Shown piece by piece: positions 1 to 5,548 of a stretch of 10,834 bases of DNA. Both the position numbers and the translations under genes were made by a program. Source of the stretch: an uncultured Oscillospiraceae bacterium (GTDB lineage: Bacteria > Bacillota > Clostridia > Oscillospirales > Oscillospiraceae); the NCBI GenBank assembly GCA_944385645.1, contig CALWYA010000038.1, positions 1 to 10,834 of the forward strand, written 5' to 3'. The notes under the pieces are model-generated. The model saw nothing but the letters and a program-made list of their open reading frames with translations, did not search any database and was not told the DNA's origin. Within the stretch, counting starts at the first letter, position 1. Each line of letters opens with the position of its first letter.

Positions 1-358
1 TCATCCGCTCCTCCAGGGCGCCGCCGAAGAAGATGATCTTGGCGTCCTCGCCCCCCAGCTCGATGACCGCGTCGGTGCCCGGTATGTAGGTGTTGACGGC
101 GGCGGCGGTGGCATATACCTCCTGGACAAAGTCGATGCCCGAGGCGTTGGCCACCCCCAGGCCGGCGGAGCCGGTGATGGTCACCTGAATGTCCCGCCCG
201 GACAGCAGGTCCCGGATGGAGTTCAGGGTCTCCAGGGTGCGCTCCCGGGTCTTGGAGTAGTGCCGCTCATAGGAGCGGAACAGCAGCTTGTTATATTCGT
301 CCAGCACCGCCACCTTTACGGTGGTGGAGCCGATGTCGATGCCTACGCGCAGACTCAT
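1..358 (-). CDS. 2-hydroxyacyl-CoA dehydratase activase (BadF/BadG/BcrA/HgdC ATPase family), N-terminal part only
   Basis: The ATG is at 358 and 119 codons are visible before the gene runs off the left edge. The N-terminus carries the ASKHA phosphate-binding motif GIDIGSTTVK (residues 6-15), then TGSAGLG (62-68), then ELGGEDAK (100-107). In this family the activase hydrolyses ATP to push one electron into a 2-hydroxyacyl-CoA dehydratase, using a 4Fe-4S cluster held at a dimer interface; the cluster cysteines would lie beyond the window. Small activators usually read DIGGQDSK where this one reads ELGGEDAK. As I recall, that spelling is typical of the long (about 1,400-residue) clostridial proteins that fuse activase and dehydratase-like parts, so a long fusion is my inference. 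The ribosome site is weak: GAAAGG lies 14 nt from the ATG. Family call is firm; substrate is unknown. Confidence 0.85.
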   Translation of the reverse strand, partial: MSLRVGIDIGSTTVKVAVLDEYNKLLFRSYERHYSKTRERTLETLNSIRDLLSGRDIQVTITGSAGLGVANASGIDFVQEVYATAAAVNTYIPGTDAVIELGGEDAKIIFFGGALEERM

Positions 359-599
359 AAAAGAAATTCCAGCCTTTCGGGAAACTGCCGGGCCCCGTTT
401 TGCAATTTGACGCGGGCCGCATGGCAAAAAAGGGATTCCACGATCCCTGGAATATGATACTGCTTTTTCACGGGAAAAACCACAATCTTAACACTTTTTT
501 AACGGAGCGGAATGAAGAAAAACGCCGGCTTAACGGCGGAAAAATCGTGGAGTTTGCCGGAAAGGGGGCCAAAACCTTGCAGAACCGGGAAAAAGAAGC

Positions 600-633
600 A
601 AAAATCCGGCGGCCGTCAGGCCGCCGGATTTTT
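600..633 (-). terminator. Rho-independent terminator of the aminotransferase gene
   Basis: A perfect stem pairs 604-614 (ATCCGGCGGCC) with 619-629, with loop GTCA. It is flanked by A-run 600-603 and T-run 630-633, so it has U-tracts in both directions. On the minus strand the U-tract continues as TTTTTGCTTCTTTTT. The only gene ending nearby is the minus-strand aminotransferase (stop at 722), so it most likely terminates that transcript. Confidence 0.85.
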
Positions 634-634
634 C

Positions 635-672
635 AGGCAGTCGGAAAAGTCCCAGGACTTTTCCGACTGCCT
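635..672. repeat. Perfect 18-bp inverted repeat (hairpin)
   Basis: Arm 635-652 (AGGCAGTCGGAAAAGTCC) is perfectly complementary to 655-672, with only CA between the arms. No T-run follows on either strand, so it is not a canonical terminator on its own. It sits directly against the terminator at 600-633 in the 3' tail of the aminotransferase transcript. It may protect the mRNA 3' end or be a small interspersed palindrome. Confidence 0.75.
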
Positions 673-692
673 TCAAAAATGCCGTTACTTTC

Positions 693-709
693 CCGCCGCT
701 GCGCGGCGG
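693..709. repeat. Small GC hairpin just downstream of the aminotransferase stop
   Basis: CCGCCGC (693-699) pairs with GCGGCGG (703-709) around a 3-nt loop, 12 nt beyond the aminotransferase stop codon. On the minus strand the following bases are GGGAAAGTAAC, not a U-tract, so termination is unlikely here. Confidence 0.5.
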
Positions 710-721
710 AATGCGGGGAGA

Positions 722-1906
722 TCATAGATCGCCCAGGGCACCGGCCATGCGGGTGAGAGCCTCCTGGAGCTGGGCGCGGGGACAGGCGAAGTTCAGCCGC
801 AGGAAGCCGTCCCCCTCCCCCTGGGGGCCGAAGAGAACCCCGTTGTCGGGGGCCACCTTGGCCCGGTGGAGCATCCGGTCCCACAGCGCCTCCGGGGTCA
901 GGCCCAGGTCCCGGCAGTCCAGCCAGGCCAGATAGGTGGCCTCGGGGACGCGGTACTTCACCCGGGGCAGATTCTGGGCCAGAAAGTCGGCGATATACCG
1001 GGCGTTGCCCGCCAGATAGTCCAGCAGCTGGTCCAGCCAGGGTCCCCCCTCGGTGTAGGCGGCGATCTGGGCCGCCGTGCCGAAGTTGCCCGGCCACAGG
1101 TAGTAGGGGGCCATCTTCTTCCGGAAGGCCGCCCGGATCTCATCGCTGGGGATGATGATGTCGGACACCAGCAGCCCCGCCAGATTGAAGGTCTTGGAGG
1201 GGGAGGTGCAGATGATGCAGTGCTGGGCCAGCTCCGGGGAGAGGGAGGCGAAGGGGATGTGCCGGTTGGGGGGCAGCACCAGGTCGGCGTGGATCTCGTC
1301 CACCGCCAGCATCACCCCGTGGTCCAGACAGATGCGGCCCACCCGCTCCAGCTCCGCCCGGGTCCAGGCCCGGCCCACCGGGTTGTGGGGGCTGCACAGG
1401 AGCATCAGTTTGTTGCGGGGGTCGGCGGCCAGCTCCTCCAGCCGGGCGAAGTCCATCTCATAGCGGCCCTCCCGGTTGACCAGGGGGTTCAGGACCAGCT
1501 TTCGGCCGGTGCCGTTCACATAGTCGTAGTAGGGGTAGTACACCGGGGACTGGATGATGACCCCCTCCCCCGGCTGGGTGTACATCTCCAGGGCGCACAC
1601 CAGGGCCATGTTGACCCCGGGGGTGTAGATAATCCAGTCGGGCCGGATGTCCCAGCCGTGGCGCTCCCGCTGCCAGCGGACGCAGGCGTCCAGAAACTCC
1701 GGGGCCAGATAGCCGTAGCCGTAGGTCTCGTGGGCGGCCCGGGCCTGGACCGCCCGGGCCACGGCGGGGGCGGTGGGGAAGTCCATGTCGGCGATGCCCA
1801 TGGGGAGAATGTCCGCCTCGCCGTACATCTCCCGGCGCAGCTGGGGGGACCACTTGATGGAGATGTCCCGGGTGCGGTCGATGGGCCGGTCAAAGTCATA
1901 CTGCAT
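722..1906 (-). CDS. MalY/PatB-family PLP aminotransferase / cystathionine beta-lyase
   Basis: This 394-residue fold-type I PLP enzyme belongs to the MalY/PatB class, which cleaves C-S bonds of cystathionine or cysteine conjugates (beta-elimination) and sometimes transaminates. The length matches the family. The early motif LPMGIADMDFPTAP (34-47) is a MalY/PatB hallmark. Next come GYGY (63-66), SPHNPVGR (172-179, cofactor-contacting Asn175), AVDEIHADL (Asp203 for the PLP pyridine N) and SPSKTFNLAG, with Lys238 as the Schiff-base lysine. The C-terminal FLRLNFACPR holds the substrate-carboxylate Arg370. The ATG at 1906 was chosen because AAAGGAG (1917-1923) lies 10 nt upstream and homology begins there; the open frame extends much further upstream without plausible sequence. 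The gene is divergent from an XRE-cupin regulator and carries a long structured leader. Likely role is sulfur amino-acid metabolism; the true substrate is not determinable. Confidence 0.9.
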   Translation of the reverse strand: MQYDFDRPIDRTRDISIKWSPQLRREMYGEADILPMGIADMDFPTAPAVARAVQARAAHETYGYGYLAPEFLDACVRWQRERHGWDIRPDWIIYTPGVNMALVCALEMYTQPGEGVIIQSPVYYPYYDYVNGTGRKLVLNPLVNREGRYEMDFARLEELAADPRNKLMLLCSPHNPVGRAWTRAELERVGRICLDHGVMLAVDEIHADLVLPPNRHIPFASLSPELAQHCIICTSPSKTFNLAGLLVSDIIIPSDEIRAAFRKKMAPYYLWPGNFGTAAQIAAYTEGGPWLDQLLDYLAGNARYIADFLAQNLPRVKYRVPEATYLAWLDCRDLGLTPEALWDRMLHRAKVAPDNGVLFGPQGEGDGFLRLNFACPRAQLQEALTRMAGALGDL

Positions 1907-1923
1907 ACTGTGCCTGCTCCTTT

Positions 1924-2102
1924 CGTTGGGCCGGGGAAGTTTCCCTTCCCTTTTGGCGGCCCGTATTGTACAATAAAAGAGACCCAATTCGTTCGGGTAT
2001 TCCCGCCTCCGCAGGGGGCGGTTACCGGGGAAAAATGTGCCTGGGGGCACAAATTCAAATGGGGAAAGAAAAGACGGCAGAAAACGGAACTGTGAAATGC
2101 AC
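1924..2102 (-). promoter_or_regulatory. Structured 5' leader of the aminotransferase gene, with possible attenuator
   Basis: Between the inferred start site (about 2102) and the gene lie roughly 195 nt with several hairpins. In transcript order: TGTGCC (2046-2051) pairs with GGCACA (2036-2041) and is followed directly by UUUUU, a terminator-like unit about 50 nt from the start site. Next comes a CCGCC/GGCGG hairpin (2003-2007 with 2017-2021). Last is a two-part stem (1928-1939 with 1945-1950 and 1957-1962, with a 6-nt one-sided bulge) ending 5 nt from the AAAGGAG site. The layout suggests attenuation or a riboswitch, but I recognise no known class; S-box and T-box signature sequences are absent. 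Confidence 0.4.
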
Positions 2103-2118
2103 AATATAATGATATAAT
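2090..2118 (+). promoter_or_regulatory. Probable promoter of the XRE-cupin regulator
   Basis: A perfect TATAAT lies at 2113-2118, with a weak -35 (CTGTGA, 2090-2095) 17 bp upstream. Two further TATAAT copies lie at 2105-2110 and 2127-2132, so the exact box is uncertain. GATATAAT is directly repeated at 2111-2118 and 2125-2132, 14 bp apart, and is a candidate operator. Confidence 0.5.
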
Positions 2119-2137
2119 ATGTCCGATATAATGTCAA
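2109..2137 (-). promoter_or_regulatory. Sigma-A promoter for the aminotransferase gene
   Basis: On the minus strand a consensus TTGACA (2132-2137) is followed after exactly 17 bp by TATCAT (2109-2114). Transcription would start near 2102, leaving a leader of about 195 nt. Its -10 box overlaps the -10 box of the divergent regulator promoter. Confidence 0.8.
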
Positions 2138-2153
2138 GCGGGAGGGCAAAGTT

Positions 2154-2705
2154 TTGGAGCGGATGAACGAGATCGTGGCCGGGAACATCCGGCGGCTGCG
2201 GGAGGAGCGGGGGCTGACCATGGAGGAGCTGGCAAGGCTGAGCGGGGTGAGCCGGAGCATGGTGGCCCAGGTGGAGCGGGGGGAGGGCAACCCCACCCTG
2301 TCCACCCTGTGGAAGCTGTCCAACGGGATGAAGGTCCCCTTCCACGCCCTGACCATGAGCCCCAAGGCCCCCTATGAGGTGGTGCGCCCCGCCGACCTGC
2401 AGCCCATCCTGGAGGACGGGGGGAGGGTGAAGAACTACTCCATCTTCCCCGACGACGAGGACCGGCGCTTCTCGGTGTACTACATGGAGCTGGAGCCGGG
2501 GAGCAGCTGGCGCTCCGAGCCCCACCTGCGGGGGACGGCGGAGTTCGTCACCGTCTTTTCCGGCGGCCTGGAGATCGCCACGGCGGAGCGGACCCTGACC
2601 GTGGGGCCGGGGGAGAGCGTGCGCTTCCCCGGGGACGTGGTCCACAGCTACCGGAGCCTGGGGGAGGAGAAGACGGTACTGCACATGATCTTATATAACC
2701 CCTGA
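2154..2705 (+). CDS. XRE-family transcriptional regulator with C-terminal cupin domain
   Basis: This 183-residue protein has a Cro/C1-type helix-turn-helix at about residues 9-66; the helix pair is ELARLSGVSRSMVAQVERGE and the domain continues to NPTLSTLWKLSNGM. A cupin-2 domain follows at about 106-180, including EPHLRGTAEFVTVFSG and a GPGESVRFPGDVVHSY strand pair. The architecture is that of the PuuR/SutR-like class, one-domain small-molecule-responsive repressors often sitting beside the metabolic gene they control. The chosen start is TTG at 2154 because GGAGG (2141-2145) stands 8 nt before it. An in-frame ATG at 2163 has no properly spaced ribosome site. The gene is divergent from the MalY-type enzyme with overlapping promoters, so autoregulation and control of that enzyme are likely (inference). 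Ligand unknown. Confidence 0.9.
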   Translation: MERMNEIVAGNIRRLREERGLTMEELARLSGVSRSMVAQVERGEGNPTLSTLWKLSNGMKVPFHALTMSPKAPYEVVRPADLQPILEDGGRVKNYSIFPDDEDRRFSVYYMELEPGSSWRSEPHLRGTAEFVTVFSGGLEIATAERTLTVGPGESVRFPGDVVHSYRSLGEEKTVLHMILYNP

Positions 2706-2720
2706 GGGGGGCGGGAAAAC

Positions 2721-2757
2721 AACAGTCCCGGGGCGCGCGGCGCCCCGGGACTGTTTT
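2721..2757. terminator. Bidirectional terminator between the XRE regulator and asnB
   Basis: A perfect 16-bp stem pairs AACAGTCCCGGGGCGC (2721-2736) with 2740-2755, leaving a 3-nt loop. On the plus strand it runs into TTTT (2754-2757); on the minus strand it is followed by TTGTTTTCC. The flanking genes converge on it from both sides, and it lies 7 nt past the asnB stop. Confidence 0.9.
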
Positions 2758-2763
2758 ACTTAT

Positions 2764-4623
2764 TTACTGTGCCGGCACAAAGGGCTGGGCCCCGCACCGT
2801 TCGGGGAAGTACACCTGGTACCAGATGAGGAAGGACAGCACGGTGTACAGCTTCCGGTGGGTCTTTTCCTTGCCGGAGTAGTGCCGCTCCAGCAGGTCCA
2901 GCAGGCAGTCCCGGTCGAAGAATTCGGCCACATAGTCCTGACTGAGCAGCTCCTTGGCCCAGTTGTAGTACTTCTCCTCCCGCAGCCACTGGATGAAGGG
3001 GACAGGGAAGCCCACCTTGGGCCGCTTGATCCAGTCGTCGGGGAGCAGGGGGATGGCGGCCTGGCGGAGGGGGACCTTGGTGGTGGACTTGCCGCTCATC
3101 TTCAGCTCGCTGGGGATGGCCCGGGCCACCTTCCACACCTCCCGGTCCAGATAGGGCACCCGCAGCTCCAGGGAGTTGGCCATGGTCATCCGGTCGGCCT
3201 TGCGCAGGATGTCCAGGGGCTGCCACAGGTGGAGATCCAGGTACTGCATCTTGGTCAGGTCGTCGGCGTTCTTCACCTGGGCGTAGTAGGGGGCGGTGAT
3301 GTCCCGGAAGGTCTTCCCGCTGCGGTAGGCCGGCTGGAGCACCCGCTGGGCCTCCTCGTCGTTGAAGATGAAGGCCTGGCCCACGAAGGTGTCCTCCACC
3401 GCCCGGGCCGCCTTGGTGAGGAAGCCCTGGCCGTGGAAATAGGGCAGGCCAGACACCGCCTTGGCCACCCCCTTCCGCAGGGGCAGGGGGAGCTTCCGGT
3501 AGGCCCGGTAGGCCCTGGTGGTGTGGTAGGTGATATAGCCGGCGAACAGCTCGTCGGCCCCCTCTCCGGACAGGACCACCTTCACGTCCCGGGCGGCCAG
3601 CCGGGACAGGAAGTACAGGGGGACGGTGGACAGGTTGGCGTTGGGCTCGTCGGCGTAGTACTGGATGGTGGGCAGGATGTCGAAGAACTCCTGGGCGGAG
3701 ATGGTCTCGGAGATGTTCCGCAGGCCCAGCTCCTGACACAGGGCCTTGGCCTCGCAGGTCTCGTCGAAGCCCTCCCGGTCAAAGCCCACCGAGTAGGTCT
3801 TGTCCGGCCGGGACAGGGCGGCGATGACGCTGGAGTCGATGCCCCCGGACAGGAAGGAGCCCACCTCCACGTCGCTGATCTCGTGGGCCTTCACCGACTC
3901 GGTGACCACCTGCCGGATCTCCTGGGCCCAGTGGTCCAGGGGCTTGTCCTCCGGCTGGAAGGAGAAGGCGTGGTAGGCGGAGATCTCCGCCCGGCCCTCC
4001 CGATAGGTCAGCTGGTGGCCGGGCAGGAGCCGGAACACCCCCTTCAGGAAGGACTCGTCCAGGGCGGAGTACTGGAAGGTGAGGTAGAATTTCAGGGCCT
4101 CGGGGTTGAGCTCCTTGCGGAAGGCGGGGTGGGGCAGGAAGCTCTTCAGCTCGGAGCCGAAGAAGAAGGTGTCCCCCATGGGGGCGTAGTACAGGGGCTT
4201 GATGCCGAAGGGGTCCCGGGCGGCGTACAGCTCCCGCCTGGCCCGGTCCCACACCACGAAGGCGAACATCCCCCGCAGCTTTTTGGTGAAGGCGGGGCCC
4301 TCCTGGGCGTAGCCCTGGAGGATGACCTCGGTGTCCGAGTTGGTGGAGAAGGAGCAGCCCCGGGCGATCAATTCCTCCCGCAGCTCCTGGAAGTTGTACA
4401 CCTCGCCGTTGTAGGCCAGGACGAAGTTCCCGTCGGGGCTGGTCATGGGCTGGTGGCCGTGGGCCAGGTCGATGATGGACAGCCGCCGGTGGGCGATGGC
4501 GCAGGTGTCATCCACATAGTAGCCCTCGTCGTCGGGGCCCCGGTGGCGGATGCGGTCCGCCATGGCCTTCAGGGCCTCCCGGTCGGGGGCGGAGTGGGAG
4601 ACGAAGCCGGTAATGCCGCACAT
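2764..4623 (-). CDS. asnB: Asparagine synthase (glutamine-hydrolysing)
   Basis: This cytoplasmic enzyme converts aspartate, glutamine and ATP to asparagine, glutamate, AMP and PPi. It is 619 residues, the length of the bacterial AsnB class. The start at 4623 gives MCGITGF, in which Cys2 becomes the N-terminal nucleophile of the glutaminase domain after Met removal. It also places GGAGG 8 nt upstream; an upstream in-frame ATG would bury the cysteine. Glutaminase-domain motifs include HRGPDDEG (27-34), RLSIID (47-52), NGEVYN (72-77) and SDTE (96-99). The synthetase domain has the ATP-binding PP-loop SGGIDSS (259-265), then VVLSGEGADELFAGY and the late LRVPYLDREV. No key residue appears lost. 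It is a single-gene transcription unit with its own promoter and terminator. There are no biosynthetic-cluster partners nearby, so a housekeeping role is most likely. Confidence 0.96.
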   Translation of the reverse strand: MCGITGFVSHSAPDREALKAMADRIRHRGPDDEGYYVDDTCAIAHRRLSIIDLAHGHQPMTSPDGNFVLAYNGEVYNFQELREELIARGCSFSTNSDTEVILQGYAQEGPAFTKKLRGMFAFVVWDRARRELYAARDPFGIKPLYYAPMGDTFFFGSELKSFLPHPAFRKELNPEALKFYLTFQYSALDESFLKGVFRLLPGHQLTYREGRAEISAYHAFSFQPEDKPLDHWAQEIRQVVTESVKAHEISDVEVGSFLSGGIDSSVIAALSRPDKTYSVGFDREGFDETCEAKALCQELGLRNISETISAQEFFDILPTIQYYADEPNANLSTVPLYFLSRLAARDVKVVLSGEGADELFAGYITYHTTRAYRAYRKLPLPLRKGVAKAVSGLPYFHGQGFLTKAARAVEDTFVGQAFIFNDEEAQRVLQPAYRSGKTFRDITAPYYAQVKNADDLTKMQYLDLHLWQPLDILRKADRMTMANSLELRVPYLDREVWKVARAIPSELKMSGKSTTKVPLRQAAIPLLPDDWIKRPKVGFPVPFIQWLREEKYYNWAKELLSQDYVAEFFDRDCLLDLLERHYSGKEKTHRKLYTVLSFLIWYQVYFPERCGAQPFVPAQ

Positions 4624-4715
4624 AGGGTGATCCTCCATTCACGGGCCCCAGACCGGGGCCCTGGTCTGTTCAAGCTGGCGCCCGTCCCCGGAGGGACGGC
4701 GCAGGGGTTCAGTAA
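4624..4715 (-). promoter_or_regulatory. asnB: asnB 5' leader with mutually exclusive hairpins
   Basis: From an inferred start near 4715 the leader is about 92 nt. It holds a stem-loop CCGTCCC/GGGACGG (4682-4688 with 4693-4699). Nearer the gene are two overlapping stems that cannot form together: CAGACC/GGTCTG (4649-4654 with 4663-4668) and GGGCCCC/GGGGCCC (4643-4649 with 4655-4661). The second ends a few bases before the ribosome site (GGAGG at 4632-4636). No U-tract follows, so any control would act on translation or stability rather than termination. Confidence 0.4.
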
Positions 4716-4721
4716 CACCTT

Positions 4722-4750
4722 AGTATAAGCCGAAACCGCCCCGATGTCAA
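4722..4750 (-). promoter_or_regulatory. asnB: Sigma-A promoter of asnB
   Basis: Consensus TTGACA (4745-4750, minus strand) and TATACT (4722-4727) are separated by exactly 17 bp, predicting a start near 4715. Confidence 0.85.
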
Positions 4751-4827
4751 TTTCCGGGGCGGGAGAAAAAAGCTGGAAAACCGCCGCAACCTCCGGCGAT
4801 TTTTCCCGTCTTTTTGGATGAGAGGGC

Positions 4828-4856
4828 TTGCCCCGGGCGAGAAGCTCCACTACAAT
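4828..4856 (+). promoter_or_regulatory. Probable sigma-A promoter of the first ECF sigma operon
   Basis: TTGCCC (4828-4833) and TACAAT (4851-4856) are 17 bp apart, predicting a start near 4863 and a leader of about 125 nt. It lies back to back with the asnB promoter. Confidence 0.6.
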
Positions 4857-4862
4857 AGAGAG

Positions 4863-4925
4863 GTCCCAAGCCCTCTGCGTGCTCCCATTCCCGCAGGGGG
4901 CGGGAGCAGCAAAAAATTTTGGGAC
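4863..4925 (+). promoter_or_regulatory. Structured leader of the first ECF sigma gene
   Basis: The predicted 5' end of the transcript, GTCCCAA (4863-4869), is complementary to TTGGGAC (4919-4925). This would form a closing stem around an inner hairpin TGCTCCC/GGGAGCA (4880-4886 with 4902-4908). The ribosome site lies 50 nt further on. Function unknown; no known riboswitch class recognised. Confidence 0.35.
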
Positions 4926-4987
4926 ATGGAAATGCCATGTGAACCTGGAAGATCAGGAAAAAACAGATGTGAGAGGAGGGACGACCC

Positions 4988-5548
4988 GTGGAGGACGCGG
5001 CCATCATCGACCTGTACTGGGCCCGGTCCCAGCAGGCCATCGCCGAGAGCGAGATCAAATACGGGGCCTACTGCCACGCCATTGCCCTGCGCATCCTGAA
5101 CCGGGCGGAGGACGCGGAGGAGTGCGTCAACGACACCTGGCTGCGGGCCTGGAACGCCATGCCGCCCCAGCGGCCCAGCATCCTGTCCGCCTTCTTCGCC
5201 AAGCTGACCCGGAACCTGTCCCTGGACCGGTGGCGGCGGCAGAGGGCGGCCAAGCGGGGCGGAGGGCAGACCGAGCTGGCCCTCCAGGAGCTTGAGGAGT
5301 GCGTCCCCGACCGCCGCCGCCCCGACGAGGCTCTGGAGGCGGCGGAGACCGCCCGGCTCATCTCCGCCTTCCTCCGCCGGCAGGGGGAGCTGGACCGGAA
5401 GCTCTTTGTCCGCCGGTACTTTTACTTGGAGTCTTTGGCCGACCTGGGGGCCCGCTTCGGCCTGACCCAGGGACAGGTGAAGTCGAGGCTCCACCGGGTG
5501 CGGCAGCGGCTGAGAGCGGAGCTGGAGCGGGAGGGGGTGCCGGTATGA
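4988..5548 (+). CDS. ECF-type RNA polymerase sigma factor (first module)
   Basis: This 186-residue two-domain sigma-70 family protein contains only sigma-2 and sigma-4, as ECF factors do. Region 2 spans about residues 24-88; AEDAEECVNDTWLRAWNAMP (40-59) is the core-binding and -10-recognising segment, followed by LTRNLSLDRWRR. Region 4 spans about 122-180 with the helix-turn-helix SLADLGARFGLTQGQVKSRL and then HRVRQRLRAEL. The start is GTG at 4988, supported by AGGAGGG (4974-4980) 7 nt upstream. Its TGA overlaps the ATG of the next gene (ATGA, 5545-5548), so the two are translationally coupled. This is the usual arrangement of an ECF factor with its controlling partner. Target promoters and inducing signal cannot be read from the window. 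Confidence 0.9.
   Translation: MEDAAIIDLYWARSQQAIAESEIKYGAYCHAIALRILNRAEDAEECVNDTWLRAWNAMPPQRPSILSAFFAKLTRNLSLDRWRRQRAAKRGGGQTELALQELEECVPDRRRPDEALEAAETARLISAFLRRQGELDRKLFVRRYFYLESLADLGARFGLTQGQVKSRLHRVRQRLRAELEREGVPV

Larger units (their letters stand above)
359..721. other. Intergenic region between activase and aminotransferase genes
   Basis: No credible gene is seen in these 363 bases; short open frames here lack Shine-Dalgarno sites and recognisable sequence. The right part (600-709) holds three successive hairpins downstream of the minus-strand aminotransferase. The left part should contain the promoter and leader of the activase gene. I found no convincing -35/-10 pair. A possible TATCAT -10 lies at 456-461 on the minus strand, but its best -35 (TTGTGG) is 20 bp away, which is too far. 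Confidence 0.6.

Noticed and set aside
722..2365. A longer 547-residue reading of the aminotransferase starting at 2365
   Set aside because: The extra N-terminal 153 residues run across the intergenic promoter region and into the divergent regulator gene, resemble nothing, and lack a ribosome site; the ATG at 1906 has AAAGGAG and starts the recognisable family sequence.
2764..4623. asnB as part of a lasso-peptide or other natural-product cluster
   Set aside because: Lasso cyclases are AsnB-like, but this protein keeps the complete glutaminase domain with Cys2 and no precursor, protease or transporter gene is near.
2857..4728. A 623-codon plus-strand open frame antisense to asnB, plus similarly long antisense frames over the aminotransferase (866-2095), second ECF partner (6645-8087) and nusG/rplKA (8798-10138)
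   Set aside because: They lie opposite clearly recognised genes, have repetitive Gly/Pro/Val/His-rich translations with no family likeness, and no matched ribosome sites. Long antisense frames are expected in GC-rich codon usage.
4782..4804. Plus-strand terminator CGCCG/CGGCG followed by ATTTTT between asnB and the first ECF gene
   Set aside because: The stem is only 5 bp and no plus-strand gene ends upstream of it, since asnB runs the other way; no role can be supported.
4624..4990. T-box leader upstream of asnB
   Set aside because: The conserved AGGGTGGAACCGCG-type antiterminator sequence is absent on the minus strand and the promoter at 4722-4750 leaves only about 92 nt of leader.
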